Assembly (NCBI GenBank): GCA_947307285.1
Contig: CAMZIS010000002.1
Location: forward strand, 1 to 26,862
Direction of reading: 5' to 3'
DNA length: 26,862 bases
DNA from: an uncultured Peptococcaceae bacterium
GTDB taxonomy: Bacteria > Bacillota > Dehalobacteriia > UBA4068
Of this stretch, positions 7,636 to 15,390 are shown piece by piece. The position numbers were made by a program, and so were the translations under genes. The notes under the pieces were generated by a model. It made no database searches. It had not been told where the DNA came from and saw only the letters and a list, made by a program, of their open reading frames with translations. Numbering within the stretch: the stretch's first letter is position 1; each line of letters begins with the position of its first letter.

Positions 7636-8160
7636 TCAGCTTTTGGTCAGGAAGCTGTTGAGCTCGGCAAAGTCTTCTTCCTCAAACAGGTCCTGCCGGT
7701 CCTCAAAGCGGAAGAGGTGGACGTCGGCGCCGTCCAGGATGCGCTCCATATCTTTGACCTTGTCCGGCGTCTTGTCGCTGTCCATATCCTTTTCATCGTA
7801 TTCGATGGCGGCCTTTACGCGCAGCCGTTCGTCGTCCACGATGAGGAAGTCCACGTATTTGCGGCCGATGCGGGAGCGGAACTGCTGATACAGGTTGGTA
7901 TCCTCCGACGGACGTACGAAGGACATGAGCCGCACCTTGGGAAAGACCCGGTAACCGGGGGCCAGATATTTTTCCAAAGCCTGGAAGAAAAGGAATTCGC
8001 GCTTGCTCAGCAGCTGATCCACGGTTTCGTAGGACCAGATCTCCAGCTCGGCCAGGGGGTCTTTTTTCGCTTTCTTCGCGCTGGAAAAGATGCTGCTGGT
8101 CAGGGCAATGATGATGCCCACCATGACTACCAAAGCAACGCTCAACAGTCTGCCGCCCAT
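7636..8160 (-). CDS. DUF2726 protein with N-terminal membrane anchor
   Basis: A 174-residue protein. Residues about 5-24 (LLSVALVVMVGIIIALTSSI) form one hydrophobic helix, followed by a basic KKAKK stretch, so the C-terminal domain should face the cytoplasm. Residues about 48-165 resemble DUF2726, recognised by LLSKREFLFFQAL, the FPKVRL segment, and DFLIVDDERLRVKAAIEYD. This family has been related to restriction-endonuclease-like folds. The acidic and lysine residues in the last segment are compatible with that, but catalysis is not shown. AGGAGG lies seven bases before the ATG. It has its own promoter and terminator, so it appears to be a single-gene unit. The biological role is unknown. 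Confidence 0.8.
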   Translation of the reverse strand: MGGRLLSVALVVMVGIIIALTSSIFSSAKKAKKDPLAELEIWSYETVDQLLSKREFLFFQALEKYLAPGYRVFPKVRLMSFVRPSEDTNLYQQFRSRIGRKYVDFLIVDDERLRVKAAIEYDEKDMDSDKTPDKVKDMERILDGADVHLFRFEDRQDLFEEEDFAELNSFLTKS

Positions 8161-8188
8161 AGCTTGCCTCCTAAAATATACTGTTGAT

Positions 8189-8217
8189 ATTATACACTTT
8201 ATCGGCTCTGCCGTCCA
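8189..8217 (-). promoter_or_regulatory. Sigma-A promoter of the DUF2726 gene
   Basis: On the minus strand TGGACG (8217-8212), a 17-base spacer and a perfect TATAAT (8194-8189), 29 bases before the start codon. The 16 bases around the -10 are identical to those of the obgE promoter. Confidence 0.78.
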
Positions 8218-8224
8218 GTGTTTG

Positions 8225-8262
8225 GGTGAAAAAATAAAAGACCTCTGTGATAGAGGCCTTTT
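8225..8262 (-). terminator. Terminator of the tRNA-Cys/tRNA-Leu transcript
   Basis: Stem CCTCT/AGAGG (8242-8246 with 8252-8256), extended past one A-C mismatch by AAAAG/CTTTT. On the minus strand it is followed by CTTTTATTTTTT. It lies 11 bases beyond the 3' end of tRNA-Leu. Confidence 0.8.
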
Positions 8263-8273
8263 GGAACCGTGAG

Positions 8274-8360
8274 TGGTGCCGGAGACCGGGGTCGAACCGG
8301 TACGAGATCGCTCCCGGGGGATTTTAAGTCCCCTGCGTCTGCCTATTCCGCCACTCCGGC
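8274..8360 (-). tRNA. tRNA-Leu, anticodon UAA
   Basis: An 87-base gene on the minus strand including an encoded CCA (complement of 8274-8276). The 7-bp acceptor stem GCCGGAG/CTCCGGC and discriminator A are intact, the anticodon loop reads CTTAAAA (anticodon TAA), the class II variable arm is present, and the T loop is GGTTCGACCCC. It lies six bases after tRNA-Cys and shares its transcript. Confidence 0.97.
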
Positions 8361-8366
8361 AAAATT

Positions 8367-8440
8367 TGGAGGCGCCACCCAGATTTGAACTGGGGGTAAA
8401 GGATTTGCAGTCCTCTGCCTTACCACTTGGCTATGGCGCC
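8367..8440 (-). tRNA. tRNA-Cys, anticodon GCA
   Basis: A 74-base gene on the minus strand including an encoded CCA (complement of 8367-8369). The acceptor stem begins GGCGCC, the anticodon loop contains CTGCAAA (anticodon GCA), and the discriminator is U as required for tRNA-Cys. It is the first gene of a two-tRNA unit. Confidence 0.97.
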
Positions 8441-8451
8441 GTGCAAAAGAT

Positions 8452-8480
8452 ATCTTATCACAGCCGCCGCCAAAAAGCAA
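8452..8480 (-). promoter_or_regulatory. Promoter of the tRNA-Cys/tRNA-Leu unit
   Basis: On the minus strand TTGCTT (8480-8475), a 17-base spacer and TAAGAT (8457-8452). Transcription would start about five bases before the mature tRNA-Cys 5' end. Confidence 0.75.
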
Positions 8481-8488
8481 GAGCAAAA

Positions 8489-8516
8489 TTGACGGCGGTC
8501 GTTTTTCCTGTATCAT
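8489..8516 (+). promoter_or_regulatory. Sigma-A-like promoter facing an apparently non-coding region
   Basis: TTGACG (8489-8494), a 16-base spacer and TATCAT (8511-8516) on the + strand, divergent from the tRNA promoter. No convincing coding sequence follows, so it may drive a small RNA that begins near 8523. Confidence 0.5.
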
Positions 8517-8522
8517 GTATCA

Positions 8523-8635
8523 TGGCCGCCGGCGGGCGCCGCCACTACCCGTTCACTTTTCGTTCCGCGTGCGGTCTCCGCAAGTGAGACGTGTCGAAGC
8601 CTGTAGGTTAAAAGAAGAAGCCGTCGCCGGCCGCG
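8523..8635 (+). ncRNA. Possible structured small RNA of unknown family
   Basis: The segment just after the 8489-8516 promoter can fold back on itself. GCCGGCG (8528-8534) pairs with CGCCGGC (8625-8631), and TTCACTT (8552-8558) pairs with AAGTGAG (8582-8588) around a small CCG/CGG hairpin. I could not match it to 6S, SRP, tmRNA or a known riboswitch, and no clear terminator follows the 3' strand of the closing stem. This is a suggestion from promoter plus pairing only. Confidence 0.25.
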
Positions 8636-8944
8636 GATTATGTATATCAAAGAAAAATATTAATAGCAAAAGCCGAATAATCGTATATCTTGCTTTAAGT
8701 GGCGAAAGATTAATTATCAGATATTTTGACAAATTTTTTGTTTTGCCACGGCATATGGTTTTAGCTTTTATATCTGTACCGGACGGAGATAAAAACGCTT
8801 TTTTCTGATCTCTTTATACTATTTTAATCCACACGGCGGGCAAGGATACCAAATTAGTGTCTTAGTGGCCATTTGCGTTTGTCAAGCTATTTTTTTTATT
8901 TTTACTAACATTTTATCCACAATTTTTATGCACTTAAATGAATA
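8636..8944. other. AT-rich gene-free stretch
   Basis: No convincing protein or RNA gene was found here on either strand. The stretch is much more AT-rich than its neighbours. It contains a perfect DnaA box, TTATCCACA (8913-8921), a one-mismatch copy TAATCCACA (8825-8833), and long T runs around 8731-8745 and 8889-8904. A 97-residue open frame (8515-8808) crosses it but has no ribosome binding site and no recognisable domain. Confidence 0.5.
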
Positions 8945-8975
8945 AATATGCAGGGCTGTCTTTGCCCTGCATATT
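8945..8975 (-). terminator. Probable terminator of the obgE-nadD-yqeK-rsfS operon
   Basis: A 12-bp perfect inverted repeat (8945-8956 with 8964-8975) with a 7-base loop. On the minus strand it is followed by TTATT, a short, imperfect T run. A second hairpin, CCGGTC/GACCGG (8991-8996 with 9008-9013), lies between it and the rsfS stop. Confidence 0.65.
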
Positions 8976-9028
8976 CCCGTCTTTTATCTGCCGGTCAAAG
9001 CTTTTGCGACCGGAAAACACGATTGTTT

Positions 9029-9376
9029 TTAATATTCTTTACGTTCCGCCTCGCCCCACAGACGTTCCAGATCGTAGAATTCCCGTTCCTCTTCCAGGAA
9101 AATGTGTACCACCACAGAGCCCAGGTCGATCAGGATCCAGTTTTCCCGATAGCCCTCGATGCGCAGGGGCTGCAGGCCGTCCTCCTTCATGCCCTGTTCG
9201 ATCTGATCGCAGATGGATTGGGCCTGGCGGGTGTTGGCGGCGGTGACGATAAGAAAATAATCGCAGATCAGGGTCAGGCCGGAAAGAGAAAGGCTGACGA
9301 TGTCCCTGCCCTTCTTTTCCTCGGCCAATTCCACGCAGCGGGCCAGTATCTCTTCCGGGGTCTTGCTTTCGTTCAT
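9029..9376 (-). CDS. rsfS: Ribosomal silencing factor RsfS
   Basis: A 115-residue protein of the RsfS/Iojap family, which binds ribosomal protein uL14 and blocks joining of the 30S and 50S subunits when nutrients are short. Family motifs are CDYFLIVTAANTRQAQSI, WILIDLGSVVVHIF and REFYDLERLW. Length is normal. AGGAGG lies seven bases before the ATG and overlaps the yqeK stop region (TGAGGAGG), so translation is probably coupled. It is the last gene of the obgE operon. In many relatives a LytR-CpsA-Psr gene lies between yqeK and rsfS, and it is absent here. Confidence 0.96.
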   Translation of the reverse strand: MNESKTPEEILARCVELAEEKKGRDIVSLSLSGLTLICDYFLIVTAANTRQAQSICDQIEQGMKEDGLQPLRIEGYRENWILIDLGSVVVHIFLEEEREFYDLERLWGEAERKEY

Positions 9377-9387
9377 GTATATCCTCC

Positions 9388-9990
9388 TCAGCGGGACGCG
9401 CCGGCCCCGTTCTTTGCGCGGGCCTTGGCCCGGTAGTGTTCCAGTAAAGACGCCGTGTCAGGATGGGGCGTTTTGCCCCGGCTCTCCAGATAGGTCATGG
9501 TGCGCTCCAGACAGCCGGCCACGCAGGCGTCCAGATCGACGAGGGCCAGCCGCCTCAGCTCATCCTGACCCTCCCAGACGGGACGGGTGGGCTCCAGCAT
9601 ATCGGCGATGAAGACGATCTTGGCCAGGTCGCCCATGTCCGGCTCAGGCACGGTATGGCAGCGCACGGCTTCCAGCAGCCGGGGATCGTCGCAGTAATAG
9701 TCCTGCTCCAGCACGGCGGCGGCCAGAGGTCCGTGCAGCAGCTGGGGGTCCTCCAGGGCGGCATGATCGCAGGGCACGCCGTAGACCAGAGCCCAGGACA
9801 GATATTCCTCCGGCTGCAGGCAGTGCATCAGATCATGGAGCAGACCGGCCTCGTAAGCCAGCTTTTCGTCCACGCCCCAGTGGCGGGCCAGCTCCGCGCT
9901 GTAGGCGGCCACGGCTTCGCTGTGCTCGTAACGATGCCGGGACAGGGTGTTGTTCATGCGCTGCCTGAGTTCGTCCAGGTCCAAAGCCAT
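9388..9990 (-). CDS. yqeK: YqeK-type HD-domain Ap4A hydrolase
   Basis: A 200-residue HD-domain metalloenzyme. Characterised YqeK proteins cleave diadenosine tetraphosphate symmetrically to two ADP. The metal-binding residues can be followed: H23 (YEHS), H52-D53 (GLLHDLMH), H86 (LLHGP), H112 (VRCHT) and D130 (IVFIADMLEP). The true start is the ATG at 9990, which overlaps the nadD stop as TAATG. The longer open frame upstream runs through nadD and is not real. Tight coupling with nadD is typical and places dinucleotide-stress nucleotide clearance beside NAD synthesis. The C-terminus ends in a basic RAKARAKNG tail. Confidence 0.95.
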   Translation of the reverse strand: MALDLDELRQRMNNTLSRHRYEHSEAVAAYSAELARHWGVDEKLAYEAGLLHDLMHCLQPEEYLSWALVYGVPCDHAALEDPQLLHGPLAAAVLEQDYYCDDPRLLEAVRCHTVPEPDMGDLAKIVFIADMLEPTRPVWEGQDELRRLALVDLDACVAGCLERTMTYLESRGKTPHPDTASLLEHYRAKARAKNGAGASR

Positions 9991-10619
9991 TACCCTTCCT
10001 CCCGGTACAGGCCGTAGCGCAGGATATAGTGTTCCACCGGCTCCGGCAGCAGATACTTGATGCTGTCCCCGTTCTTCACCCGGCGGCGGATATCCGTGGA
10101 GGAGATGGCCAGGGCCGGTATCTCGAACAGGCGTATCCGCTCCAGCCAGGCCAAAGGCAGCTTGTTCAGCTCGGCCAGATCGAAGCCGGGGCGGGAGGCG
10201 GCGATGAAGGTACACATGTTCAGCAGATCAGCCGCATCCTTCCAGGTAGGTATGCCCAAAATGGCGTCGGCGCCGGTGATGAAAAACAACTCCAGCTCCG
10301 GCCCGTAGATATCGAAGAATTCCCTCACCGTGTCGATGGAGTAGGAATAGCCCTCCCGTTTGGCCTCGATATCCGACAGGCTGAAGCCCGGATTGGTGAC
10401 GATGGCCATCTGGGTCATGACCAGCCGGTCGCTGGCGTCCGTTGTGCCGCCGGTCTTATGGGGCGGACGGCCCGAGGGCACGAACACCACCTGATCCAGA
10501 CGGAAACGGGTGCGGGCGGCCTCGGCCGTTACCAGATGCCCGTAATGGATGGGATCAAAGGTGCCGCCCATGATGCCCAGTCTTTTCACTCCCGGTTTAG
10601 ACGCGATCAGATCTTTCAT
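9990..10619 (-). CDS. nadD: Nicotinate-nucleotide adenylyltransferase
   Basis: A 209-residue cytoplasmic enzyme that makes deamido-NAD from nicotinate mononucleotide and ATP. The nucleotidyltransferase signature is G18-G-T-F-D-P-I-H25-Y-G-H28, followed by VFVPSGRPPHK, FFITGADAI and the C-terminal ISSTDIRRR motif. About 12 residues precede the usual family start, but the ATG at 10619 has a GAGG site 9-12 bases upstream and no better start is visible. It begins 11 bases after the obgE stop, and its stop overlaps the yqeK start by one base. Confidence 0.97.
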   Translation of the reverse strand: MKDLIASKPGVKRLGIMGGTFDPIHYGHLVTAEAARTRFRLDQVVFVPSGRPPHKTGGTTDASDRLVMTQMAIVTNPGFSLSDIEAKREGYSYSIDTVREFFDIYGPELELFFITGADAILGIPTWKDAADLLNMCTFIAASRPGFDLAELNKLPLAWLERIRLFEIPALAISSTDIRRRVKNGDSIKYLLPEPVEHYILRYGLYREEG

Positions 10620-10630
10620 GTACTAACGCC

Positions 10631-11902
10631 TCATTCCGTGTATTCGAATTCGCTGCCGGCGATGGACACGGTGTCGCCCACCTGGATGCCGGCCTCGCGC
10701 AAAGCGTCTTCCAGCCCCATCTTAACAAAGATGCGCTGCATGCGCAGGACCGCGTCGTCGTTGTTGAGATCGGTCATGCGCACCAATTTTTCCACTCTTT
10801 CGCCGCCCACCTGCCACACGCCGTCGTCGTCCCGGATCACTTCGAAGGGGGCCTCCTCCCGCACCACGGTATGGCGCACCTGATCGGTGGCGCTTTCCAG
10901 CATGGGGAGAGGCGTAGTGTCAAGCAGCTCCCTGACCCGCCACAGCAGTGGGTCCAGCCCCTGCCCGGTCAGAGCGGAGATGGGGAATATCTCATAGGCG
11001 CCGGCCAGCTCTTTTTGGAGCAGGGCCAGGTTATCTTCGGCGCCTGGCATGTCCATCTTGTTGGCGGCCACCAGCATGGGCCGGCTGAGGAAGTCCTCTT
11101 TATAGAGAGAAAGCTCCTCGTTGATCAGGCGGAAACTGTCCAGAGGCGGTCGGTCGGCCAGCTCGCTCATATCCAGCACGTGGATGAGGACCCGGTTGCG
11201 TTCCGCGTGACGCAGGAAGCGGTGGCCCAGGCCCACGCCCTTGGCCGCGCCTTCGATCAGGCCGGGCAGATCGGCCATGACGAAGCTGCTTTCATCGTTC
11301 AGCCGCACCACGCCCAGATTAGGCTCGGTGGTGGTGAAAGGGTAATCGGCGATCTTGGGCCGGGCGGCGGAGACCCGGGACAGCAGGGTGGATTTGCCGG
11401 CGTTGGGGAAGCCGATCAGGCCCACGTCGGCGATGAGCTTGAGCTCCAGCACCAGCCACATCTCCCGGCCGGGCTCTCCCTTTTCCGCGTACTGGGGCGC
11501 CTTGTCGTTGCCGTTGGCGAAGCGCACGTTGCCCCGGCCGCCGCGGCCGCCTTTGGCCGCCACGAAGCGCTGGCCGTCCTCATGGATATCAGCCAGCACC
11601 GTCCCGTCTTCCGTATGCACCACGGTGCCGGCGGGCACTTTCAGCACCAGGTCGGCGCCGGAGGCCCCGGTCATGTTTTTGTTCAGACCGTTCATGCCCC
11701 GCTCCGCCTTGTAATGCCGCTTGTACTTAAAGTCCAGCAGGGTGGAGAGGCTCTTGTCCCCCACCAGGACGATACTGCCCCCGTTGCCGCCGTCGCCGCC
11801 GGCAGGGCCCCCTAAAGGCACGTACTTTTCCCGCCGAAAGGCCACTGCGCCGTCGCCGCCGTCGCCGGATTTTATATAGATTTTTGCGTAATCAGCAAAC
11901 AT
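10631..11902 (-). CDS. obgE: Obg-family ribosome-assembly GTPase
   Basis: A 423-residue GTPase involved in late 50S assembly and stress signalling. The glycine-rich Obg fold spans residues 1 to about 157 (GGDGGNGGS and KGGRGGRGN loops). The G domain has G164-F-P-N-A-G-K-S-T172, DLPGLIEGAAKGVGLGHRFL and NKMD. A C-terminal OCT domain (about 345-423, with RMTDLNNDDAVLRMQ) is characteristic of Gram-positive Obg. GAGGAAAT precedes the ATG. It is the first gene of the operon, with a good promoter upstream. The rplU-rpmA genes that often precede obgE are not here. Confidence 0.98.
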   Translation of the reverse strand: MFADYAKIYIKSGDGGDGAVAFRREKYVPLGGPAGGDGGNGGSIVLVGDKSLSTLLDFKYKRHYKAERGMNGLNKNMTGASGADLVLKVPAGTVVHTEDGTVLADIHEDGQRFVAAKGGRGGRGNVRFANGNDKAPQYAEKGEPGREMWLVLELKLIADVGLIGFPNAGKSTLLSRVSAARPKIADYPFTTTEPNLGVVRLNDESSFVMADLPGLIEGAAKGVGLGHRFLRHAERNRVLIHVLDMSELADRPPLDSFRLINEELSLYKEDFLSRPMLVAANKMDMPGAEDNLALLQKELAGAYEIFPISALTGQGLDPLLWRVRELLDTTPLPMLESATDQVRHTVVREEAPFEVIRDDDGVWQVGGERVEKLVRMTDLNNDDAVLRMQRIFVKMGLEDALREAGIQVGDTVSIAGSEFEYTE

Positions 11903-11929
11903 ATTTCCTCACCGTCACATTTGGCCTAT

Positions 11930-11959
11930 ATTATACACTTTATTGAAGGCTTGCGTCAA
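11930..11959 (-). promoter_or_regulatory. Sigma-A promoter of the obgE operon
   Basis: On the minus strand TTGACG (11959-11954), an 18-base spacer and a perfect TATAAT (11935-11930), 27 bases before the obgE start codon. It shares 16 identical bases around the -10 with the DUF2726 promoter. Confidence 0.8.
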
Positions 11960-11992
11960 TTACACTATTAAACAATTTTCGACAAATAGGTG

Positions 11993-12021
11993 GTGACTTT
12001 TTGTTATTTTTCTGTTATATT
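11993..12021 (+). promoter_or_regulatory. Probable promoter of the coiled-coil operon
   Basis: GTGACT (11993-11998), a 17-base spacer and TATATT (12016-12021), 36 bases before the ATG at 12058. The region is AT-rich and divergent from the obgE promoter. Other -10 choices (TATAAG, about 12021) are possible. Confidence 0.5.
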
Positions 12022-12057
12022 ATAAGTTGAAATTCTTATCATTAACTGGAGGGACAG

Positions 12058-15000
12058 ATGGTCACGTTCGACAACGCTTTTACGGAAGCAACCGTCAGCC
12101 AGGAAATAAGCCAGCTTGAGGAGGCTTTGGCCACCCAAAGAGCTTTAGCCGCCGGTCAAAAAGAGCGACTGAACCGGCTCAAGGAAGCGGCCGGCGAGGA
12201 ACAGGCGCGCCGCAGCGGTCTGGAGGAAGAGGTTTCCCGGCTGAGCGCAGAAAACGACGCGGCCCGGCAGGAGCTGGAAGCCGCTATCCGCGAAGGTTCT
12301 GATCTGCAGACCGGTCTGGCCAAAGATCTGGCCGCAGCCCGCAGTCAGGCTGACGAGCAATGCCGCCAGCTGGATCAGGCTATCGAACAGGCCAGTCTGG
12401 AACTGGAAAGACACGCGCGCCTGCAGCAGGAAGCGGACTCCGAGGCCGAACGATTCAGCTTCGAGCGGGACGCCAGACAGCAGCGCGCCGAACGGATAAA
12501 CGAGGAGCATCAGTCCATCCTGGCCCGGCTGGGCGCCAGCCTGCGTCAGGCCGAGGAACAGGCCGGCGAAAACATCAATCAGGCCCTGTCCAAGTGGGAG
12601 ACCGCCCGCATCGATCACGAGGCGGCGGACAGCCGTCTGCATCTGGTCCGCGCCTCCCTGCAGGATATCGAGACCCGACTGACCGAGACCCAGCAGCAGC
12701 TGGACGAAAGAGAGCAGGCCCTGCGCTCACTGGAGGAAGAAAGGGAAGCCGGTCTGGCGGAACTGGAGCGTCGCCATGCGGAGAGCAGCGCCGCGGTGGC
12801 AGCCGAGCGTCGGCAAAAGGAAGATGAGCTGCTGAAGCATCAGGAAGATTTCCGCCGTCTGCGCGGCATGGCCGAGCTGTCCGCCTCCGCCCTGAGTTCG
12901 GTCAACACCCGTCTGGACCAGCTCTCCCAGAAGCTGCGCGATCTTTACGCCAAGGCTGAAGAAGAGACCGCCAACGCTTCGCAAAAAATGAGCGACGCCA
13001 TCCATCAGGTGCTCAGCCGCAGGGAAGACCTGGGCGGCATCCTGCAGGAGACCAACCGTCTGGAAGAAGAAGCCGCCGCCGCTGAGACTGCCAAGGCCGA
13101 CCTGAAAGACAAGCTGATGCTGCTGCAGACTGAGAATCAGGATCTGAGCAGCGCCGCTCTGGTGGCCAGCGATCTGGCCATGGAAGCCACGGCCGCCTGT
13201 AAGGAAGCCGGTCCCGAGCTGCTGCCGACCTTAAAGGAAATGGAAGAAGCCCTGCTGGCGTCAGCCCGCGAGGCCCAGGCTCAGGCCAGGGCCAAAGCCG
13301 ACGAACTGCAGGAGACCGAAACGAATATAGAACGCAACGCCGCCGATCTGGCCCGGCTGCAGGATTCGCGGGAAGAGGCGAAACAGCGCCTGTCCCAGGC
13401 GGAAAGCAGCTGCCAGGACGCGGAAGACTCCATGCTGGAGCTGTCGGGCCGCCTGGGCCGTCTGGTTTCCGGACGCAGCGAGTATTTCGACCGCATCAAG
13501 GAAGCCCGGGCCGAATACGATAACGCCGGCAAGGAACAGCGGACCCTGAAAGAAGCCGCCGCCGCTGCCGCCAACGACCTGCGCCAGGCCCAACTGGAAG
13601 ACAGCCGCCTGCGCAATGCCCTGCTGCAGCTGGAACAAAAGGCCGCCCGTATCGACGGCGAGCATCAGCAGGGCCTGAACCGTCTGGCGGACAATTTCAA
13701 GATCCGCCTGGCCGAAGCCGCCTCCGCCCTGTCCATCAGTCAGGACAAGCAGAACCGTCTGCTGCTGAGCCAGAGCGAGAAGCAGTCCGAACTGGAACAG
13801 GCCACGGCCCTGCTGGATCAGGCCGAACGGCAGGAGCAGGAACTGAAAGAACAGCTTGAGTCCTGCCGTGCCAGAGAGAACGCCATCACCGAAGAGCTGC
13901 AGGCCCAGATCGACCGTCAGAAAGAGGACTGCAATCAGGCTTTGGCCGTTGCCAACCGGGATACGGACGAGGCAGCCGGCCGCCTGAATGAAGCGAAAGA
14001 ACGCATCAGCTCTCTGGGCGCAGCACGGGACCGGATCGCGGAGAAGATCGCCTCTTTGAAGGACGCGAAGACCGCCGCCAAAGGCGATCTGGTCCGCAAA
14101 GAAGAAGAACTGCAGGCAGCTTTCGACCGCAGCCGCGATCAGGTGGAAGAACGCTGCGCTTCCCTGTCCGCGCAGGTCTCCGACATAGCCGACCGTCTGC
14201 TGCGGCACCGGGACAACGCCGGCTTCGCCCGGAAAAGGGCCGCCGCCAGTCTGGCCGGCACGGAAGCCGCCGTCTCCGCCATGGCCGCCATCGACCGCAG
14301 CATAGACGCGGATACCGGACGCCTGATCGAGCTGCGTAAGGTTGAAGCGGAGCTGCAGGCCATCGCCGCGGCTGAGGAAGAAAAGAGGAAAGCCAAGGAA
14401 GAAGAAGCCCGTTTGCTGCGGGAAGCGGAAGAAAAGAAGCAGGCCGAGGAAAATGCCCGCCGTCTGAAGGAGCTGGAGGAAGCCGCTCACGCCGCCGCCC
14501 TGGCCGAGCAGGCCAGACTGGCCAAGGAAAGGGCCGAGCGGGCCGCCAAGTTCGAAGAGGAGACCGCTCTCATGGCCTCCGGCCGTCATCTGGAACGGGA
14601 GCAGCTGCTGGAGCTGCTGGATAAAGGCGGTCTTGAGGAGCGTGTGCAGCGCATCAACGAACTGGCCGCCACCGCCGCCCAGAACACCGATTTCCGCTAC
14701 ATAACTGACAGCGAGATCGAAGATATGCGGGGCAACGCCGAATTCCTGACTCAGCAGGCCGCAGAATCGGCTAAAGAATTCGAGTCCGGCCGGGCTGTGC
14801 TGGCCAGTTTGAAGGAACGGTGCAAGCTGCTGGAAAACGAGCGCCGTCTCATCGCGCCCCGTTTGGCCGCAGCCATGTCCCAGGTGGAAAAGGCGGGCCA
14901 TGAATATGACGCCATCGCCTCCGCCCGGAACAAGCTGCAGACCGCCGGCGACGCCGACGACGAGGTGAGCCGCGCCCTGCACGACGCTGGCAGCGGGCTG

Positions 15001-15339
15001 GAACGGGCCCTGGAAGCCAACCGCCGCCAGGCGGCCTCCTTTGAGGAAGAGCTGAACGGCCTGCAGCAGCAGACCGCCGCTCTGGAGCAACAGCTGGAGG
15101 ATACCGGCAAGCAGTACGAGGAAGCGGCCGACACCATCGAGGAAGTAACGGCCAAATGGCTCTACAAGGAATCCGCCGCCGCTGCCGCCCGGGCCAACGT
15201 GGCTGAGATCGAGCGCACTGCGGACATACGGGAAGAATTCCGTCGGCTCAAAGAGGCCGAAGCAGCTGCCCGCGCTCAGGCCAAACCGGGTCTCAAGAAG
15301 CTCAGTCCCTTTATCTGGCGCAGGAACAAGCGCGGATAA
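12058..15339 (+). CDS. Giant coiled-coil protein 1, unknown function
   Basis: A 1093-residue protein that I cannot assign to a family. It is almost entirely heptad-like, rich in Ala, Glu, Gln, Arg and Leu, and has no signal peptide or membrane segment, so it should be a long cytoplasmic filament-like coil. The start (GGAGGG at 12048-12053) gives M-V-T-F-D-N-A, nearly the same opening as the next gene. Residues about 770-838 are a highly charged single-helix type stretch (repeated KEE and EAEE). Residues about 850-900 break the coil and contain YITDSEIED (881-889), which resembles a segment of the second protein. The last residues are basic and aromatic (SPFIWRRNKRG), a possible membrane, nucleic-acid or partner contact. 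General SMC, myosin-like or KfrA-like matches would reflect composition only. There is no ATPase head, so it is not an SMC protein. Confidence 0.85.
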   Translation: MVTFDNAFTEATVSQEISQLEEALATQRALAAGQKERLNRLKEAAGEEQARRSGLEEEVSRLSAENDAARQELEAAIREGSDLQTGLAKDLAAARSQADEQCRQLDQAIEQASLELERHARLQQEADSEAERFSFERDARQQRAERINEEHQSILARLGASLRQAEEQAGENINQALSKWETARIDHEAADSRLHLVRASLQDIETRLTETQQQLDEREQALRSLEEEREAGLAELERRHAESSAAVAAERRQKEDELLKHQEDFRRLRGMAELSASALSSVNTRLDQLSQKLRDLYAKAEEETANASQKMSDAIHQVLSRREDLGGILQETNRLEEEAAAAETAKADLKDKLMLLQTENQDLSSAALVASDLAMEATAACKEAGPELLPTLKEMEEALLASAREAQAQARAKADELQETETNIERNAADLARLQDSREEAKQRLSQAESSCQDAEDSMLELSGRLGRLVSGRSEYFDRIKEARAEYDNAGKEQRTLKEAAAAAANDLRQAQLEDSRLRNALLQLEQKAARIDGEHQQGLNRLADNFKIRLAEAASALSISQDKQNRLLLSQSEKQSELEQATALLDQAERQEQELKEQLESCRARENAITEELQAQIDRQKEDCNQALAVANRDTDEAAGRLNEAKERISSLGAARDRIAEKIASLKDAKTAAKGDLVRKEEELQAAFDRSRDQVEERCASLSAQVSDIADRLLRHRDNAGFARKRAAASLAGTEAAVSAMAAIDRSIDADTGRLIELRKVEAELQAIAAAEEEKRKAKEEEARLLREAEEKKQAEENARRLKELEEAAHAAALAEQARLAKERAERAAKFEEETALMASGRHLEREQLLELLDKGGLEERVQRINELAATAAQNTDFRYITDSEIEDMRGNAEFLTQQAAESAKEFESGRAVLASLKERCKLLENERRLIAPRLAAAMSQVEKAGHEYDAIASARNKLQTAGDADDEVSRALHDAGSGLERALEANRRQAASFEEELNGLQQQTAALEQQLEDTGKQYEEAADTIEEVTAKWLYKESAAAAARANVAEIERTADIREEFRRLKEAEAAARAQAKPGLKKLSPFIWRRNKRG

Positions 15340-15390
15340 GCTAAAATATAAGCCATCTTACCGACAAAAAGTATAGGAGAACTCAGGCCT

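Noticed and set aside
8274..8440. tRNA genes as an integration site for a mobile element
   Set aside because: No integrase, no direct repeat of the tRNA 3' end and no phage genes were seen nearby. The AT-rich gap alone is not enough.
8515..8808. 97-residue open frame in the gap after the tRNA genes
   Set aside because: No ribosome binding site, no domain, and an abrupt change in composition along its length. It crosses the foldable segment and AT-rich DNA.
12058..15339. Coiled-coil protein 1 as an SMC, RecN or Rad50-type ATPase
   Set aside because: No Walker A, signature or Walker B motif is present at either end. Similarity would come only from coiled-coil composition.
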